Positions 1-10,011 of a stretch of DNA of 64,000 bases are shown here, piece after piece. The notes below the pieces were generated by a model. It did no database searches. It was not told the origin of the DNA and worked only from the letters and a program-made list of their open reading frames with translations. The stretch is from NCBI GenBank assembly GCA_020627655.1, contig JAHDGM010000008.1:1-64000 (forward strand), written 5' to 3'. Numbering within the stretch: the first letter of the stretch is position 1; every line of letters starts with the position of its first letter. The DNA comes from Hellea sp. Lineage in GTDB: Bacteria > Pseudomonadota > Alphaproteobacteria > Caulobacterales > Maricaulaceae. The position numbers were made by a program, and so were the translations under genes.

Positions 1-148
1 AGCGCTGCAAAACCATTAGAAGATTATCAACATTAAATAGCCTGTACTGAGTGCCCTAAATTCACTCAAAATAAGGCACTCGTCTAATGACCGCTTTGGG
101 GATTATTGCGACATGCACATCCTCACAAAACTGTGAAAGCCATATGAT

Positions 149-183
149 TTGAACTCGCCATGTGCGGGCTCTAAGACGGGCTC
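149..183 (+). promoter_or_regulatory. Putative leaderless promoter: TTGAAC-N17-TAAGAC-N6-ATG
   Basis: -35-like 149-154, -10-like 172-177, ATG at 184; no Shine-Dalgarno before ATG. Confidence 0.45.
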
Positions 184-864
184 ATGAGAAAACCTTTTAT
201 GCATCTATTTCTTCTGAGTCTTCTTGCTCTATCTGCGCCTATGGCTTTGGCAGGTGAAAACCCTGAGGCGGCTTCCCCCAAAACAGTGGTGGAACTGTTT
301 ACGTCTCAGGGCTGTTCTTCCTGCCCGCCGGCTAACCGTTTTGTCGGTGAACTGGCGGATGATCCGGACAAGCTGGTGCTCTCTTACGGCGTCACCTATT
401 GGGATTATCTGGGCTGGAAAGACACATTTGCGAGCGCGGATTTCACCAAACGTCAGAAAGATTACAGCCGCTCTTTAGGCATCGGATATTCATATACACC
501 GCAAATCATTCTTAACGGGGAAAAGCATAATTCGCGATATTCCAAACGCGCTGTCGAGAAAGCCGCCATCAGGGCTTCGGATATTGATCTGGATTTATCC
601 GTTAAAGATAATCACCTGAGCCTGAAAAGCTCAGCACCGAAAACCCTGATCGTGACCTATACGCCCGGCTGGCAATCTGTTCCTGTCGCGCGCGGGGAAA
701 ATCATGGGCGGACATTGCGCATTGCCAATGTTGTGAATGATATTCAGTGGGTGAAAACGTCCGGTCTGACCCATATAAAAATCAAAGACGGGCTGGCTTA
801 TGCGGCGCTGGTCCATGATCCGGTGGATAACCGGGTAGTGGCCGCCTCAGTGGTTACGCCTTAG
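184..864 (+). CDS. DUF1223 family secreted thioredoxin-like protein
   Basis: N-terminal signal peptide; VVELFTSQGCSSCPPANRFVGELA motif typical of DUF1223. Confidence 0.9.
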   Translation: MRKPFMHLFLLSLLALSAPMALAGENPEAASPKTVVELFTSQGCSSCPPANRFVGELADDPDKLVLSYGVTYWDYLGWKDTFASADFTKRQKDYSRSLGIGYSYTPQIILNGEKHNSRYSKRAVEKAAIRASDIDLDLSVKDNHLSLKSSAPKTLIVTYTPGWQSVPVARGENHGRTLRIANVVNDIQWVKTSGLTHIKIKDGLAYAALVHDPVDNRVVAASVVTP

Positions 865-1621
865 TTCCGACCGTTATATAATTAATCGACAGATCATCGC
901 TGAATGACCAGTTTTCCGTGAGCGGATTAAGGCTCATCCCGATAGGGGGCTCGGGTGTCAGTCCGGCATCTTTGATCCAGAGGCGCAGTTCTGAGGGTTT
1001 CACCAGCTTGTCATAATGATGAGTGCCGCGCGGGAGCCAGCGCAACACATATTCGGCCCCGACAATGGCAAAGGCAAAGGCCTTAAACGTACGGTTAATG
1101 GTGGAGCATATTAGAAGCCCGCCCTCTCTGACCATTGCGCCGCAATCTTTCATAAAGTCGGGCGGATTGGCGACGTGTTCAATCACTTCCATATTCAGCA
1201 CAGCATCAAAAGGCGCTTCGCCGCTTTGCACCAATTGTTCAATGGTACCGTGGCGATAATCAATATCCAGACCCATTTGATTGGCGTGAGTTTTGGCGGT
1301 TTTAAGGTTGTTTTCCAGGGCGTCTACGCCGGTAATGCTTGCGCCCAGCCGCGTCAAAGGTTCGCAGAGAAGCCCGCCGCCGCAGCCAATATCCAGAATA
1401 CGCAGGCCTTTAAGCGGGGTGTCTATGTCTGGATCACGGTGAAAATGCTCGCAAAGTGTTGCCTTGATAAAGCCGATCCGAAAGGCATTCATCACATGAA
1501 GCGGCTTGAACTTGCCCGAAGGATTCCACCAATCCGCCGCCATACGGGCAAAACTTTCCATTTCCTTGGGATCGACGGAAACTGAGGATATGTGATCAGG
1601 GGCAATATCAGCGTGGGCCAT
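854..1621 (-). CDS. ubiG: Ubiquinone biosynthesis O-methyltransferase UbiG
   Basis: LRILDIGCGGGLLCEPLTRLGASITGVD SAM-binding motif; full-length UbiG-like protein. Confidence 0.95.
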   Translation of the reverse strand: MAHADIAPDHISSVSVDPKEMESFARMAADWWNPSGKFKPLHVMNAFRIGFIKATLCEHFHRDPDIDTPLKGLRILDIGCGGGLLCEPLTRLGASITGVDALENNLKTAKTHANQMGLDIDYRHGTIEQLVQSGEAPFDAVLNMEVIEHVANPPDFMKDCGAMVREGGLLICSTINRTFKAFAFAIVGAEYVLRWLPRGTHHYDKLVKPSELRLWIKDAGLTPEPPIGMSLNPLTENWSFSDDLSINYITVGTKA

Positions 1622-1655
1622 AGTCCCAGCATAGGCCTATAATTATGTTTGTAAA
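1622..1655 (-). promoter_or_regulatory. Putative leaderless promoter of ubiG: TTTACA-N16-TATGCT-N6-ATG
   Basis: Minus strand -35-like 1655-1650, -10-like 1633-1628, ATG at 1621; no SD. Confidence 0.45.
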
Positions 1656-1708
1656 AGCCAAACCAGCCGCGTAAAAGCGCCGCGATTGTTAATTTCAGGA
1701 AGAGATTT

Positions 1709-2974
1709 ATGGCGCGCATCGTCATGAAATTTGGCGGGACATCCGTAGCAGATCTGGATCGCATACGCCGGGTTGCAGATCTTGTAGCCGCTGAGGCCAA
1801 GGCCGGTAATGAAGTGGCTGTTGTTGTTTCGGCCATGAGCGGCGAAACCAACCGTCTTGTAGCCTTTGTTGATGCGCTCGACGCAGACCGCGTGGACGGC
1901 GCTAATGATAAACGTGGCGGCGCAATCGAAGACGAATATGATACGATTGTTTCCTCCGGAGAGCAGGTCACATCAGGTCTGCTGGCTATTGCGCTGCGCC
2001 GTAGAGGTATTCCGGCCAGATCCTGGCTCGGTTGGCAATTATCGCTCAAAACCGATAAGGCGCACAGCAAGGCCCGGATCGCCTCTATTGATGACAGCGA
2101 AATCGGCCAATCTTTGCGCGGTGGCAGCGTGGCCGTGGCTGCGGGGTTTCAGGGCATTACGGATGATCGGCGTATTTCAACACTGGGCCGGGGCGGCTCT
2201 GATACATCGGCTGTCGCGCTGGCGGTGGCGCTTAAGGCAGACCGCTGTGATATTTATACGGATGTGGACGGCATCTATACGACCGATCCGCGCATCGTGC
2301 CGGAAGCCCGCCGCCTGAACCGAATTGCTTTTGAAGAAATGTTAGAGCTGGCCTCTCTTGGGGCCAAGGTCTTGCAGGTGCGCTCGGTTGAGCTTGCCAT
2401 GAATAATAATTTACCGGTCCGTGTCCTGACCAGTTTCGCCGAAGACGGCGTGGACAATCCCGGTACGCTTGTCTGTCATGAGGATGAAACTATGGAAGAA
2501 CGTGTTGTTAGCGGAGTGGCCTATTCCCGTGATGAGGCCCAGATTACGATTTTACGTCTGGCCGATAAGCCAGGCATGGTGGCCAAAGTCTGTAAGGTCA
2601 TGTCGGACGCCAATATCATTGTGGACATGATTGTTCAGTCCATTTCCAAATCTGATAGCTCGGCCAATCTGACCTTTACAGTCGGAAAACGTGATCTTGA
2701 AAAGGCGGTAAAAGCGCTCGAACTGGCCCAAAGCGATATGGGATTTGAAGGCATAGTTTCTGATTCCAATGTTACCAAAGTCTCTATCGTTGGTATCGGT
2801 ATGCGCTCCCATACGGGCGTCGCCCAAACCATGTTCGAGGCCTTGGCCGAGCGCAATATCAATGTGGAAGTTATCGCCACATCCGAGATCAAAATCTCGG
2901 TCCTGATCAACGCCGAATATACAGAACTTGCCGTCCGCGCCCTCCACAGCGCCTTTGAGCTTGAGGTGAGTTAG
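1709..2974 (+). CDS. lysC: Aspartate kinase
   Basis: MKFGGTSVAD start motif, C-terminal ACT domains; SD AGGAAGAG upstream. Confidence 0.97.
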   Translation: MARIVMKFGGTSVADLDRIRRVADLVAAEAKAGNEVAVVVSAMSGETNRLVAFVDALDADRVDGANDKRGGAIEDEYDTIVSSGEQVTSGLLAIALRRRGIPARSWLGWQLSLKTDKAHSKARIASIDDSEIGQSLRGGSVAVAAGFQGITDDRRISTLGRGGSDTSAVALAVALKADRCDIYTDVDGIYTTDPRIVPEARRLNRIAFEEMLELASLGAKVLQVRSVELAMNNNLPVRVLTSFAEDGVDNPGTLVCHEDETMEERVVSGVAYSRDEAQITILRLADKPGMVAKVCKVMSDANIIVDMIVQSISKSDSSANLTFTVGKRDLEKAVKALELAQSDMGFEGIVSDSNVTKVSIVGIGMRSHTGVAQTMFEALAERNINVEVIATSEIKISVLINAEYTELAVRALHSAFELEVS

Positions 2975-3094
2975 GGTAGTATTGAAGTTTATTTATCTAT
3001 GGTCATGTTAGATTTTCCTAACGCAGTATAAACGTTTTCAAAATTTCATAATTTCGACCTAGTCCTGCCCCAATCGGGTGGTGTAGGATAGGGC

Positions 3095-5374
3095 GTGAGC
3101 CGCAACCCAAATATCAATACAACGCCGCCCCGTCTGATGCGGGCGATCCGCAAGGCTATGGCGGGTACAGAGTCGGTTCAGGAACGTCTGGACCACTTTG
3201 TTGAAGTGATTACCCAGGCCATGAAAGTCAAAGTGGCCTCCATTTACCTGCGCCGTCCCAGCCGTGAGCTGGAGCTTTCCGCCACTAAAGGTCTGAAAAA
3301 ATCAGCCGTCCATAAAACCCTGATGGCGCGCGGAGAGGGTCTGGTTGGCCATGTGGCGCAAACGGCGCGGCCGCTTAATCTGGCTGATGCTCCGGCTCAT
3401 CCTTTGTTTTCCTATCGCCCTGAAACGGGCGAGGAAAAATACAGTTCATTTTTGGGTGTGCCCATCCTGCGCGGCGGCCGAACTCTGGGCGTTTTGGTTG
3501 TCCAAAGCGAAGAGCGCCGGAATTTCAATGAAGAAGAGGTCGAAGACCTTTTGACTGTAGCTATGGTGCTGGCCGAAATCATCGTCGATGATGAAAGGGT
3601 TGGCGGGAAAAAAGGCGCGCTTAAGGGCATCACTCTAACGCCGACCAAGCCGGAAACTATAACCGGCAAAGCTTTTGCTGATGGCCTTGCCGAGGGTATC
3701 GCCCATCTTCATCTACCGCCTGTTGCTCCGTCTAATCTTCTGGCCGATAATATAGCCGCCGAAGAAATCCGGCTTGAAGAAGGGGTCGCTAAATTACGGG
3801 CATCTGTTGATGCCATGGTCAGCGGCGAGGCGGCCAGCCTATCTCGGGCGTCCAAAGAAATTTATGAAACCTACCGCATGTTCGCCTATGACCGGAAATG
3901 GGTCAAACGGCTGCGCGAAGCGGTTCACTCCGGCCTGACGGCTGAAGCTGCCGTAGAGCGTGTACGCAATGAACATCGCGCCCGGTTGATGAAATCGCCG
4001 GACCCTTATATGCGGGCCAGACTTCATGATCTTGAAGACCTTGCCAATCGTTTGTTACGGGCTTTATCGGGCGAAGCTCTGGGGCCGAAATCCATCCCGC
4101 AAAACGCCATTATCTTTGCCCGTGATCTCGGCCCGGCCGAGCTTCTGGATTATGACCGGGATAAGCTGGCGGGAATCGTTCTTGAAGAAGGTGCTCACAG
4201 CAGTCACACATCTATTATCTGCCGGGCTATTGGCGTTCCGCTTATTGGCCGCGCCGAAGGTATTCTTGACCGGATTGAAGTTGGGGATGTTGTACTAATC
4301 GACGGGGAAAGCGGTGAAGTCCACATGCGCCCCGTTGAAAGCCGCGTGGCGAATTTTCATCTGCGGATGAATATTCGCGGCGAGGTGGCCAAGGCGTATG
4401 AGGCAGTGAAACACAAGCCTGCGGTGACCAAAGACGGGCGCCATATTGCATTGCAGCTTAATGCGGGGCTTATTGTGGATCTGCCCCAGCTCGATGCAGC
4501 GGGCGCTGATGGGATTGGTCTGTTCAGAACAGAATTTCAATTCATGGTCTCGGATTTCATGCCGCGTCTTAAAGAGCAAACGGATCTTTATCGGCAGGCC
4601 CTCGAGGCAGCCGGACACCGCCCGGTTACGTTTCGCACGCTTGATCTGGGCGGAGATAAAATTCTGCCCTATATGGATCCGGTTCCCGAAGAAAATCCTG
4701 CCATTGGTTGGCGGGCCATTCGCATCGGTCTCGATAGGCCGGCTCTGCTGCGCTATCAGTGCCGGGCGCTGATCGCAGCAGCTGCAGGCCGTAATTTACG
4801 GGTCATGTTCCCTATGGTGACAACGGTGGACGAATTTATCGCCGCACGGGGTTTGTTTGATACAGAGGTCAAGCGGGCTTCTTCCCTTGGCCATAGCCTG
4901 CCCCATAAAATCGAAGTGGGAGTAATGCTGGAAACGCCGTCACTGGCATGGTCAGTTCGGGCCATATGTGACCATGCGGATTTTGTCTCTGTGGGCTGTA
5001 ATGATCTTATGCAGTTTTTCTTTGCGGCAGACCGGGATAATATTCGTGTTTCTGATCGGTATGATCCGCTCCATCCGGCAGCTCTATCTATTTTGCGGTT
5101 CATCGCAGATGGTTGTCAAAAGGCCGATGTGCCAGCCTCTATATGCGGAGAGATTGCCGGGCGCCCCATAGAGGCGGTGACGCTTGTTGCTCTTGGTTTT
5201 GAATCTCTATCCATGCCCGTGACAGGTATCGGTCCGGTCAAGGCTGCGCTACTGGCGCTGGATGTTGGAAAGCTGAAAGCGCTGATCACACCTCTGATTA
5301 ATGTGGACTCCAGACTGTCCACCATTCGTGACCATGTGCGCGAATTTTGCATGGAAGAAGGCATCCCTGTGTAA
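3095..5374 (+). CDS. ptsP: Phosphoenolpyruvate-protein phosphotransferase PtsP (nitrogen PTS enzyme I with GAF domain); GTG start
   Basis: N-terminal GAF; SHTSIICRA phospho-His region; GIGLFRTEFQFM; C-terminal PEP-binding domain. Confidence 0.95.
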   Translation: MSRNPNINTTPPRLMRAIRKAMAGTESVQERLDHFVEVITQAMKVKVASIYLRRPSRELELSATKGLKKSAVHKTLMARGEGLVGHVAQTARPLNLADAPAHPLFSYRPETGEEKYSSFLGVPILRGGRTLGVLVVQSEERRNFNEEEVEDLLTVAMVLAEIIVDDERVGGKKGALKGITLTPTKPETITGKAFADGLAEGIAHLHLPPVAPSNLLADNIAAEEIRLEEGVAKLRASVDAMVSGEAASLSRASKEIYETYRMFAYDRKWVKRLREAVHSGLTAEAAVERVRNEHRARLMKSPDPYMRARLHDLEDLANRLLRALSGEALGPKSIPQNAIIFARDLGPAELLDYDRDKLAGIVLEEGAHSSHTSIICRAIGVPLIGRAEGILDRIEVGDVVLIDGESGEVHMRPVESRVANFHLRMNIRGEVAKAYEAVKHKPAVTKDGRHIALQLNAGLIVDLPQLDAAGADGIGLFRTEFQFMVSDFMPRLKEQTDLYRQALEAAGHRPVTFRTLDLGGDKILPYMDPVPEENPAIGWRAIRIGLDRPALLRYQCRALIAAAAGRNLRVMFPMVTTVDEFIAARGLFDTEVKRASSLGHSLPHKIEVGVMLETPSLAWSVRAICDHADFVSVGCNDLMQFFFAADRDNIRVSDRYDPLHPAALSILRFIADGCQKADVPASICGEIAGRPIEAVTLVALGFESLSMPVTGIGPVKAALLALDVGKLKALITPLINVDSRLSTIRDHVREFCMEEGIPV

Positions 5375-5375
5375 C

Positions 5376-5402
5376 AAAAACCCCGATGCAACGCACCGGG
5401 GG
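5376..5402 (-). terminator. Rho-independent terminator downstream of the M49-like gene (minus strand)
   Basis: Stem CCCCG/CGGGG followed on the minus strand by TTTTTG. Confidence 0.6.
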
Positions 5403-5429
5403 TAAAATTCTCTCAGCCAGTAAAAGCAC

Positions 5430-7115
5430 TTAAATCTTGTCAGGATAGATCGGGGTGATGTCCACGGGGACATGGCCTAGATCACCGAGGATTATATTGG
5501 CCTGTTCGTCCAGGGTTCCATATTCATCCAGAAAAGCTTTGGCTTTGTCATAGTCTCCATCGCCCTGAACCCGAATGAACATACCGGTAAGATCGGATAT
5601 GGCCTGCTCCATTTTATCATAATCGATCCGGAATCTTTGTTGTTCGGGGTCCCAGGTGACTGCGCCTGTGCGCCGATAATAATTATACTGAATAGTTCGG
5701 CCTTTAGCGTGCGCTGATTCTGTACCAAAACGCACAGATCTGAAAATGCCTGTAAAATGGGTGGCCATTAATTGTTTCTTTTCAGAAGCAGGAAGCTCGC
5801 CTTTTTCCATCATATAGAGGATGTTATAAGCGCCCATAATGTCGGCTTTGCCTTCTTCAAGGCCGGAATAAAGCTCCTTCAGTTCGGCAGCTACAGTTGT
5901 TTCCCGTCCGTCCACTGTGATGGAGCCGGGGCCGAGGCTGTGGGATAATTCGTGAAACAAAGTTCCGTTGGCCATATATTTTTTGTTGGTCAAAGCCGCT
6001 TGTTCAGGGACAAGGACTCGCTGACCAATAGGGGCAAGGATACGATCATATTTCGCGCCGAGCACATTATTGAGGATCACTTTCTTGGCACCTTTGGCTT
6101 CGCGTACCCGCTCGTCATTGGGCAGGTTGAAGGCAATGGTCTGAACGCCGGGCACATTATCGCCGCCGCCTTTGATCTGATAGGTCGCGGCAATGGGGCT
6201 TTCAAATCCGCGCTTGAAGTTTTTATAGTTCTCTTCAACCGGAAGGTTGGCTTCCATGTCGCGCAGATAGTTTTTATATTTGGCAAGCGCGGCGCTCTCT
6301 TCAGGGTTTTTAACCGTCAGGAACATTTCATAGGCTGTTTTGTAACCATAAAGGCCATCATCATAAGTTTCGTAAGGGCCGATGGCGACTTCGATATTAC
6401 CTTCAAGGTCCATCCACGCCATTTCGGATTCGTAATAATCATCAGATAAAAAAGAATCTGCTCGCAGGTTCAAAAACCGTTTTAGACTAGGTTCTTCTGT
6501 AAGTTCCGCGGCTTCGCGCAGTATAGAAACAATTTTGGTGACTTGGGGTTTATAAGCCTCGGCATAAGGTATGGCGATCAGCTTGTCTCCGTCTCGGCGA
6601 ATAACCGTATAGCCGGAGCGAAAAGCGGCTTCGTCTTGCGGGTGAGCCGTGATCCAGTTTTCAAATTCATCTTTGGTCATGTCTGCCGGATAGAAACCAC
6701 CACCTTTAGGGCAGGGCGTATCACCAAAGAAAATCTTATTGTCGTTAAGCCCGTCACAGGGGCCGTAATTCAGATCGAACATTTTCAGTACGATATCCTT
6801 GTCGGCGCGATCGGATTTAAGAATGGCCTCGCGGATAGAGGTGTTATCGGCGTTGAGTTGCTGCATGTAAATTTCGTTCAGGGGCGCGCTGGCCCCCATC
6901 AGTTTATTGACCACAGCCCGCTCGGAATTTGACAGAAAAGACGTGTCCACATCCATTTTAACCCGGGCAAATTTATTAAACTGAACTTCAAGATCAGATG
7001 ATACCGCTGTGTCCGCTGGCGTGGAAGGCGTTGTTGGACTCTGCGTGGATTCTGTCTGGCCCTTACATCCGGCCAGAAGCGCGGCAATAGTTATACCTGT
7101 GAGAAGTTTGCGCAT
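5430..7115 (-). CDS. Dipeptidyl-peptidase 3 (M49)-like zinc peptidase, lipoprotein
   Basis: Lipobox LLAGCKGQ; LFHELSHSLGPG (HEXXH) and LEEGKADIMG motifs. Confidence 0.8.
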   Translation of the reverse strand: MRKLLTGITIAALLAGCKGQTESTQSPTTPSTPADTAVSSDLEVQFNKFARVKMDVDTSFLSNSERAVVNKLMGASAPLNEIYMQQLNADNTSIREAILKSDRADKDIVLKMFDLNYGPCDGLNDNKIFFGDTPCPKGGGFYPADMTKDEFENWITAHPQDEAAFRSGYTVIRRDGDKLIAIPYAEAYKPQVTKIVSILREAAELTEEPSLKRFLNLRADSFLSDDYYESEMAWMDLEGNIEVAIGPYETYDDGLYGYKTAYEMFLTVKNPEESAALAKYKNYLRDMEANLPVEENYKNFKRGFESPIAATYQIKGGGDNVPGVQTIAFNLPNDERVREAKGAKKVILNNVLGAKYDRILAPIGQRVLVPEQAALTNKKYMANGTLFHELSHSLGPGSITVDGRETTVAAELKELYSGLEEGKADIMGAYNILYMMEKGELPASEKKQLMATHFTGIFRSVRFGTESAHAKGRTIQYNYYRRTGAVTWDPEQQRFRIDYDKMEQAISDLTGMFIRVQGDGDYDKAKAFLDEYGTLDEQANIILGDLGHVPVDITPIYPDKI

Positions 7116-7129
7116 TGATTTATCCTTAT

Positions 7130-7561
7130 TTATAGGGCCGCGTTGATTTTAGCGGCTAGTTGTTTGAGAACATCCATATCGGCCATTTGGCCGGATGCAT
7201 GATCACGCATTTGTCCACCTGTATAGCGCGGGAGAATGTGAAAGTGTAAATGAAAAACAGTTTGCCCGGCGGGCGCGCCGTTGAACTGGGTGATAACAAT
7301 ACCGTCTGGATCAAGGGCTGTTTTAACGGCGCTGGCTATGGTTTGGGTTGTGTGGATCACATGGGTGAGCATGTCGGGATCCGTATCCAGAAGATTTCGA
7401 GAAGGGGTTTTCGGGATGACCAGCGTATGGCCGCTGGTTTGCGGAAAAGCATCCATGAAAGATAGAACCTGATCATCTTCGTAAACTTTGGCGCATGGAA
7501 TTTCGCCGCGCAATATTTTCGCGAAAATATTATCCGGATCATATGTGCCGTTGAGACTCAT
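7130..7561 (-). CDS. HIT family protein
   Basis: Histidine triad HLHFHILPR; IFAKILRGEIPCAKVYEDD. Confidence 0.95.
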   Translation of the reverse strand: MSLNGTYDPDNIFAKILRGEIPCAKVYEDDQVLSFMDAFPQTSGHTLVIPKTPSRNLLDTDPDMLTHVIHTTQTIASAVKTALDPDGIVITQFNGAPAGQTVFHLHFHILPRYTGGQMRDHASGQMADMDVLKQLAAKINAAL

Positions 7562-7574
7562 GCCTGTTCCTTCT

Positions 7575-8708
7575 TCATGATTGGCTTTTCTTAAAGGGCG
7601 TATATTGCCTTAAAATTTCAATATTATCTTCTACTGCCTCGCGTTCCTGCGTCAAGTAATCGTCAATGGCGGCGCGCAGTCCCGGATGGGATAAATAATG
7701 AGCGGAATAGGTCGTGACGGGCTCATAACCGCGGGCCAATTTATGTTCCCCCTGTGCCCCCGCTTCGACGCAGGAAAGCTTCATCTCCAGGGCCGCATCA
7801 ATGGCCTGATAATAACACAGCTCGAAATGCAAGAAAGGTTTGCGTATCAGGCAGCCCCAGTTGCGACCATAAAGCGCCTGCGTTCCGATAAAGTTCAGAG
7901 CTGCCGCAATAGGCGCATCGTCCTGAAATGCCATGACCAGTAAGATGTTGTCTTTCATGCTGTCATGAATGCGGGCAAAGAATTCCCGGTTTAAATAGGG
8001 AGAGCCCCATTTGCGCGCGCCAGTGTCCACATAGCATTGATAAAATACATCCCAATGTTCACTTTTAAGATTATCCCGGGTTAGACGTTTTATGGTGATT
8101 CCATCCTGAGCCGCCGCCCGTTCTTTTTTGATGTTTTTACGTTTGCGCGATGAAAGCGCCGCCAGAAAAGCCTCAAAATTTTCATAGCCCTGATTGATGA
8201 AATGAAATTGACGGTCTTGCCGGATTAGTAAGCCTGCCTCTTGGCAGGCTGCGCGGTCTTTGTCTTCAAGGAACGTCAAATGCACGCCGGAATAGTTCCA
8301 TTCCTGACAGGCCTGAATCATGGTCGATAGCAAGGCATTTTTATGGGTTTCAGTTTTGGCTAACAGGCGTGGCCCGCTTGCAGGGGTGAAGGGTACTGCG
8401 CATTGGAGTTTTGGGTAATAACGCCCTCTGGCCCTGTGCAGGGCATCGGCCCAGCCGTGATCAAACACATATTCGCCCTGACTGTGGGTTTTGGCGTAAA
8501 ATGGTGCTGCGCCCACAGGGTTTTCGTTTTCATCGGTCAACCAGATATGTCGCGGAGCCCAGCCTGTCTCGAGGGCAGCGCAGCCGCTTTGTTCAAGAGC
8601 GGATAGGAAACGCCAAGACAAAAATGGGTTATGGGATCCAGCTAATTTATCCCAATCGGTTTCTGTGACTTCATCGATTTGGGTGAGAATTTTCGCCGTG
8701 ATGTTCAC
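7575..8708 (-). CDS. GNAT/FemAB-like N-acyltransferase (PF04339-like)
   Basis: HNPFLSWRFLSALEQSG...EYVFDHGWADALHRARGRYYPKLQCAVPFTPASGPRLL. Confidence 0.88.
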   Translation of the reverse strand: MNITAKILTQIDEVTETDWDKLAGSHNPFLSWRFLSALEQSGCAALETGWAPRHIWLTDENENPVGAAPFYAKTHSQGEYVFDHGWADALHRARGRYYPKLQCAVPFTPASGPRLLAKTETHKNALLSTMIQACQEWNYSGVHLTFLEDKDRAACQEAGLLIRQDRQFHFINQGYENFEAFLAALSSRKRKNIKKERAAAQDGITIKRLTRDNLKSEHWDVFYQCYVDTGARKWGSPYLNREFFARIHDSMKDNILLVMAFQDDAPIAAALNFIGTQALYGRNWGCLIRKPFLHFELCYYQAIDAALEMKLSCVEAGAQGEHKLARGYEPVTTYSAHYLSHPGLRAAIDDYLTQEREAVEDNIEILRQYTPFKKSQS

Positions 8709-9172
8709 TCAATTTCGATAATCGCATCAATTTCTACGGCGGCGTCACGGGGCAAAGACGGGGCCGAAACAGCAAAGCGGGCGTGACGGCCTTTATCACC
8801 AAAAACAGCGACCATTATATCCGAGCAGCCATTGATAACTTTGGGTACATCAATAGCGGTGGAGGTGGGTAGAGCCTGGACAAAGCCGCCCAGTTTGACA
8901 ATGCGTTTGACCCGTGTGAGATCACCGCCGCAGGCAGCTTTCATTTGCGCCAAGAGGTTGAGCGCCGAATAGCTGGCGGCCTTTTGGCCCTGCTCGACCG
9001 TCAGATCCTCGCCGAGACGCCCGCCAATGGCATCATCGCCAATAATTGAAACCTGCCCTGAAATGAACACCAGATTGCCAGTAATCACATAAGGTACGTA
9101 ATTGGCTACGGGTGTGGACGGTGTGGGAATTTCCAAACCGAGCTTGGCGATTTTTTCGTCTATAGCGTTCAT
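8705..9172 (-). CDS. RidA family protein
   Basis: VFISGQVS...VKLGGFVQA...RDAAVEIDAIIE. Confidence 0.92.
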   Translation of the reverse strand: MNAIDEKIAKLGLEIPTPSTPVANYVPYVITGNLVFISGQVSIIGDDAIGGRLGEDLTVEQGQKAASYSALNLLAQMKAACGGDLTRVKRIVKLGGFVQALPTSTAIDVPKVINGCSDIMVAVFGDKGRHARFAVSAPSLPRDAAVEIDAIIEIE

Positions 9173-9240
9173 GGTGACTGCCTTTTATTTTATGCTAGAC
9201 ATGCTAGTAAAAAATAAAGCCATAAAGGTAAAGCTAAACC

Positions 9241-9846
9241 ATGTCTGACACGTCGCAAATTTTCCCAATGCCTAAACGTAATGAAGCTATGATTGAGCTT
9301 CTTCAAACGCGTCGGTCTAATCTGGCAAAGGTCATGAATGGTCCCGGACCAAGTTCAGAAGAGCTTGGAGATATTCTTGAAATTGCCGCGCGGGTTCCGG
9401 ATCATCGTAAGCTCGCACCTTGGCGTTTTATTATATTTAAAGGTGAATCACGAGAGCGAATAGGGCAACATCTGGGCCGGGTTTTTCAAACTCAAAATCC
9501 GGAAATATCTGATGATCGGATCATGTTTGAACGTGAGCGGTTCTTACGGGCGCCCATTGTAGTAGGGGTCGTGTCCAGTCCTGTTGACTGTCCAAGGGGC
9601 ACACCTGAATGGGAACAGCGCCTGTCATCTGCGGTTGTTTGTTACAATATGTGCCTGGCAACACAGGCTCACGGCTATGGAGCGCAGTGGTTAACTGAGT
9701 GGTATGCATATGATTCGGAGATTCAGGGGGAACTTGGACTCCAAAAGCAGGAAAAAATAGCCGGATTTATCTATATGGGTACACCGCAAAGCCCATCAGT
9801 AGAAAGAGCGCGGCCAAAAGTAGAAAATTTGATCACAAACTATTGA
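9241..9846 (+). CDS. Nitroreductase family protein
   Basis: LQTRRSNLAKVMNGPGPSSEELGDILEIAARVPDHRKLAPWRFIIF. Confidence 0.93.
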   Translation: MSDTSQIFPMPKRNEAMIELLQTRRSNLAKVMNGPGPSSEELGDILEIAARVPDHRKLAPWRFIIFKGESRERIGQHLGRVFQTQNPEISDDRIMFERERFLRAPIVVGVVSSPVDCPRGTPEWEQRLSSAVVCYNMCLATQAHGYGAQWLTEWYAYDSEIQGELGLQKQEKIAGFIYMGTPQSPSVERARPKVENLITNY

Positions 9847-9899
9847 TACAAGTGATCTGTTTCTTTGTTTATCTTACGTTCATATTCATTTAAGTAGAT

Positions 9900-10010
9900 A
9901 GCAACGGTCGGAAACGACCAGAGCTCCGCAGCCTGCCATTGCGCCCCGTGTAGGCGCGGAGTTCAAGTTTTCTAGCGGCGACTTCGGGGGAAGTCGCCGC
10001 TTTTATTTTT
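9900..10010 (+). ncRNA. Candidate structured small RNA with three hairpins, ending in a terminator
   Basis: GGTCG-GAAA-CGACC (9906-9919); GAGCTCCGC/GCGGAGTTC (9921-9929/9956-9964, one G-T); GCGGCGACTTC/GAAGTCGCCGC (9975-10000) then TTTTATTTTT. Confidence 0.5.
9975..10010 (+). terminator. Strong Rho-independent terminator
   Basis: 11-bp perfect stem followed by TTTTATTTTT on the + strand only. Confidence 0.9.
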
Positions 10011-10011
10011 C

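Noticed and set aside
1492-2070. 192-aa minus-strand ORF
   Set aside because: Antisense to lysC and overlapping ubiG; low-complexity Ser/Arg/Thr composition and no recognisable family. Shadow ORF.
5952-6449. 165-aa plus-strand ORF (also 6543..6932)
   Set aside because: Antisense to the M49-like peptidase gene; no family signature.
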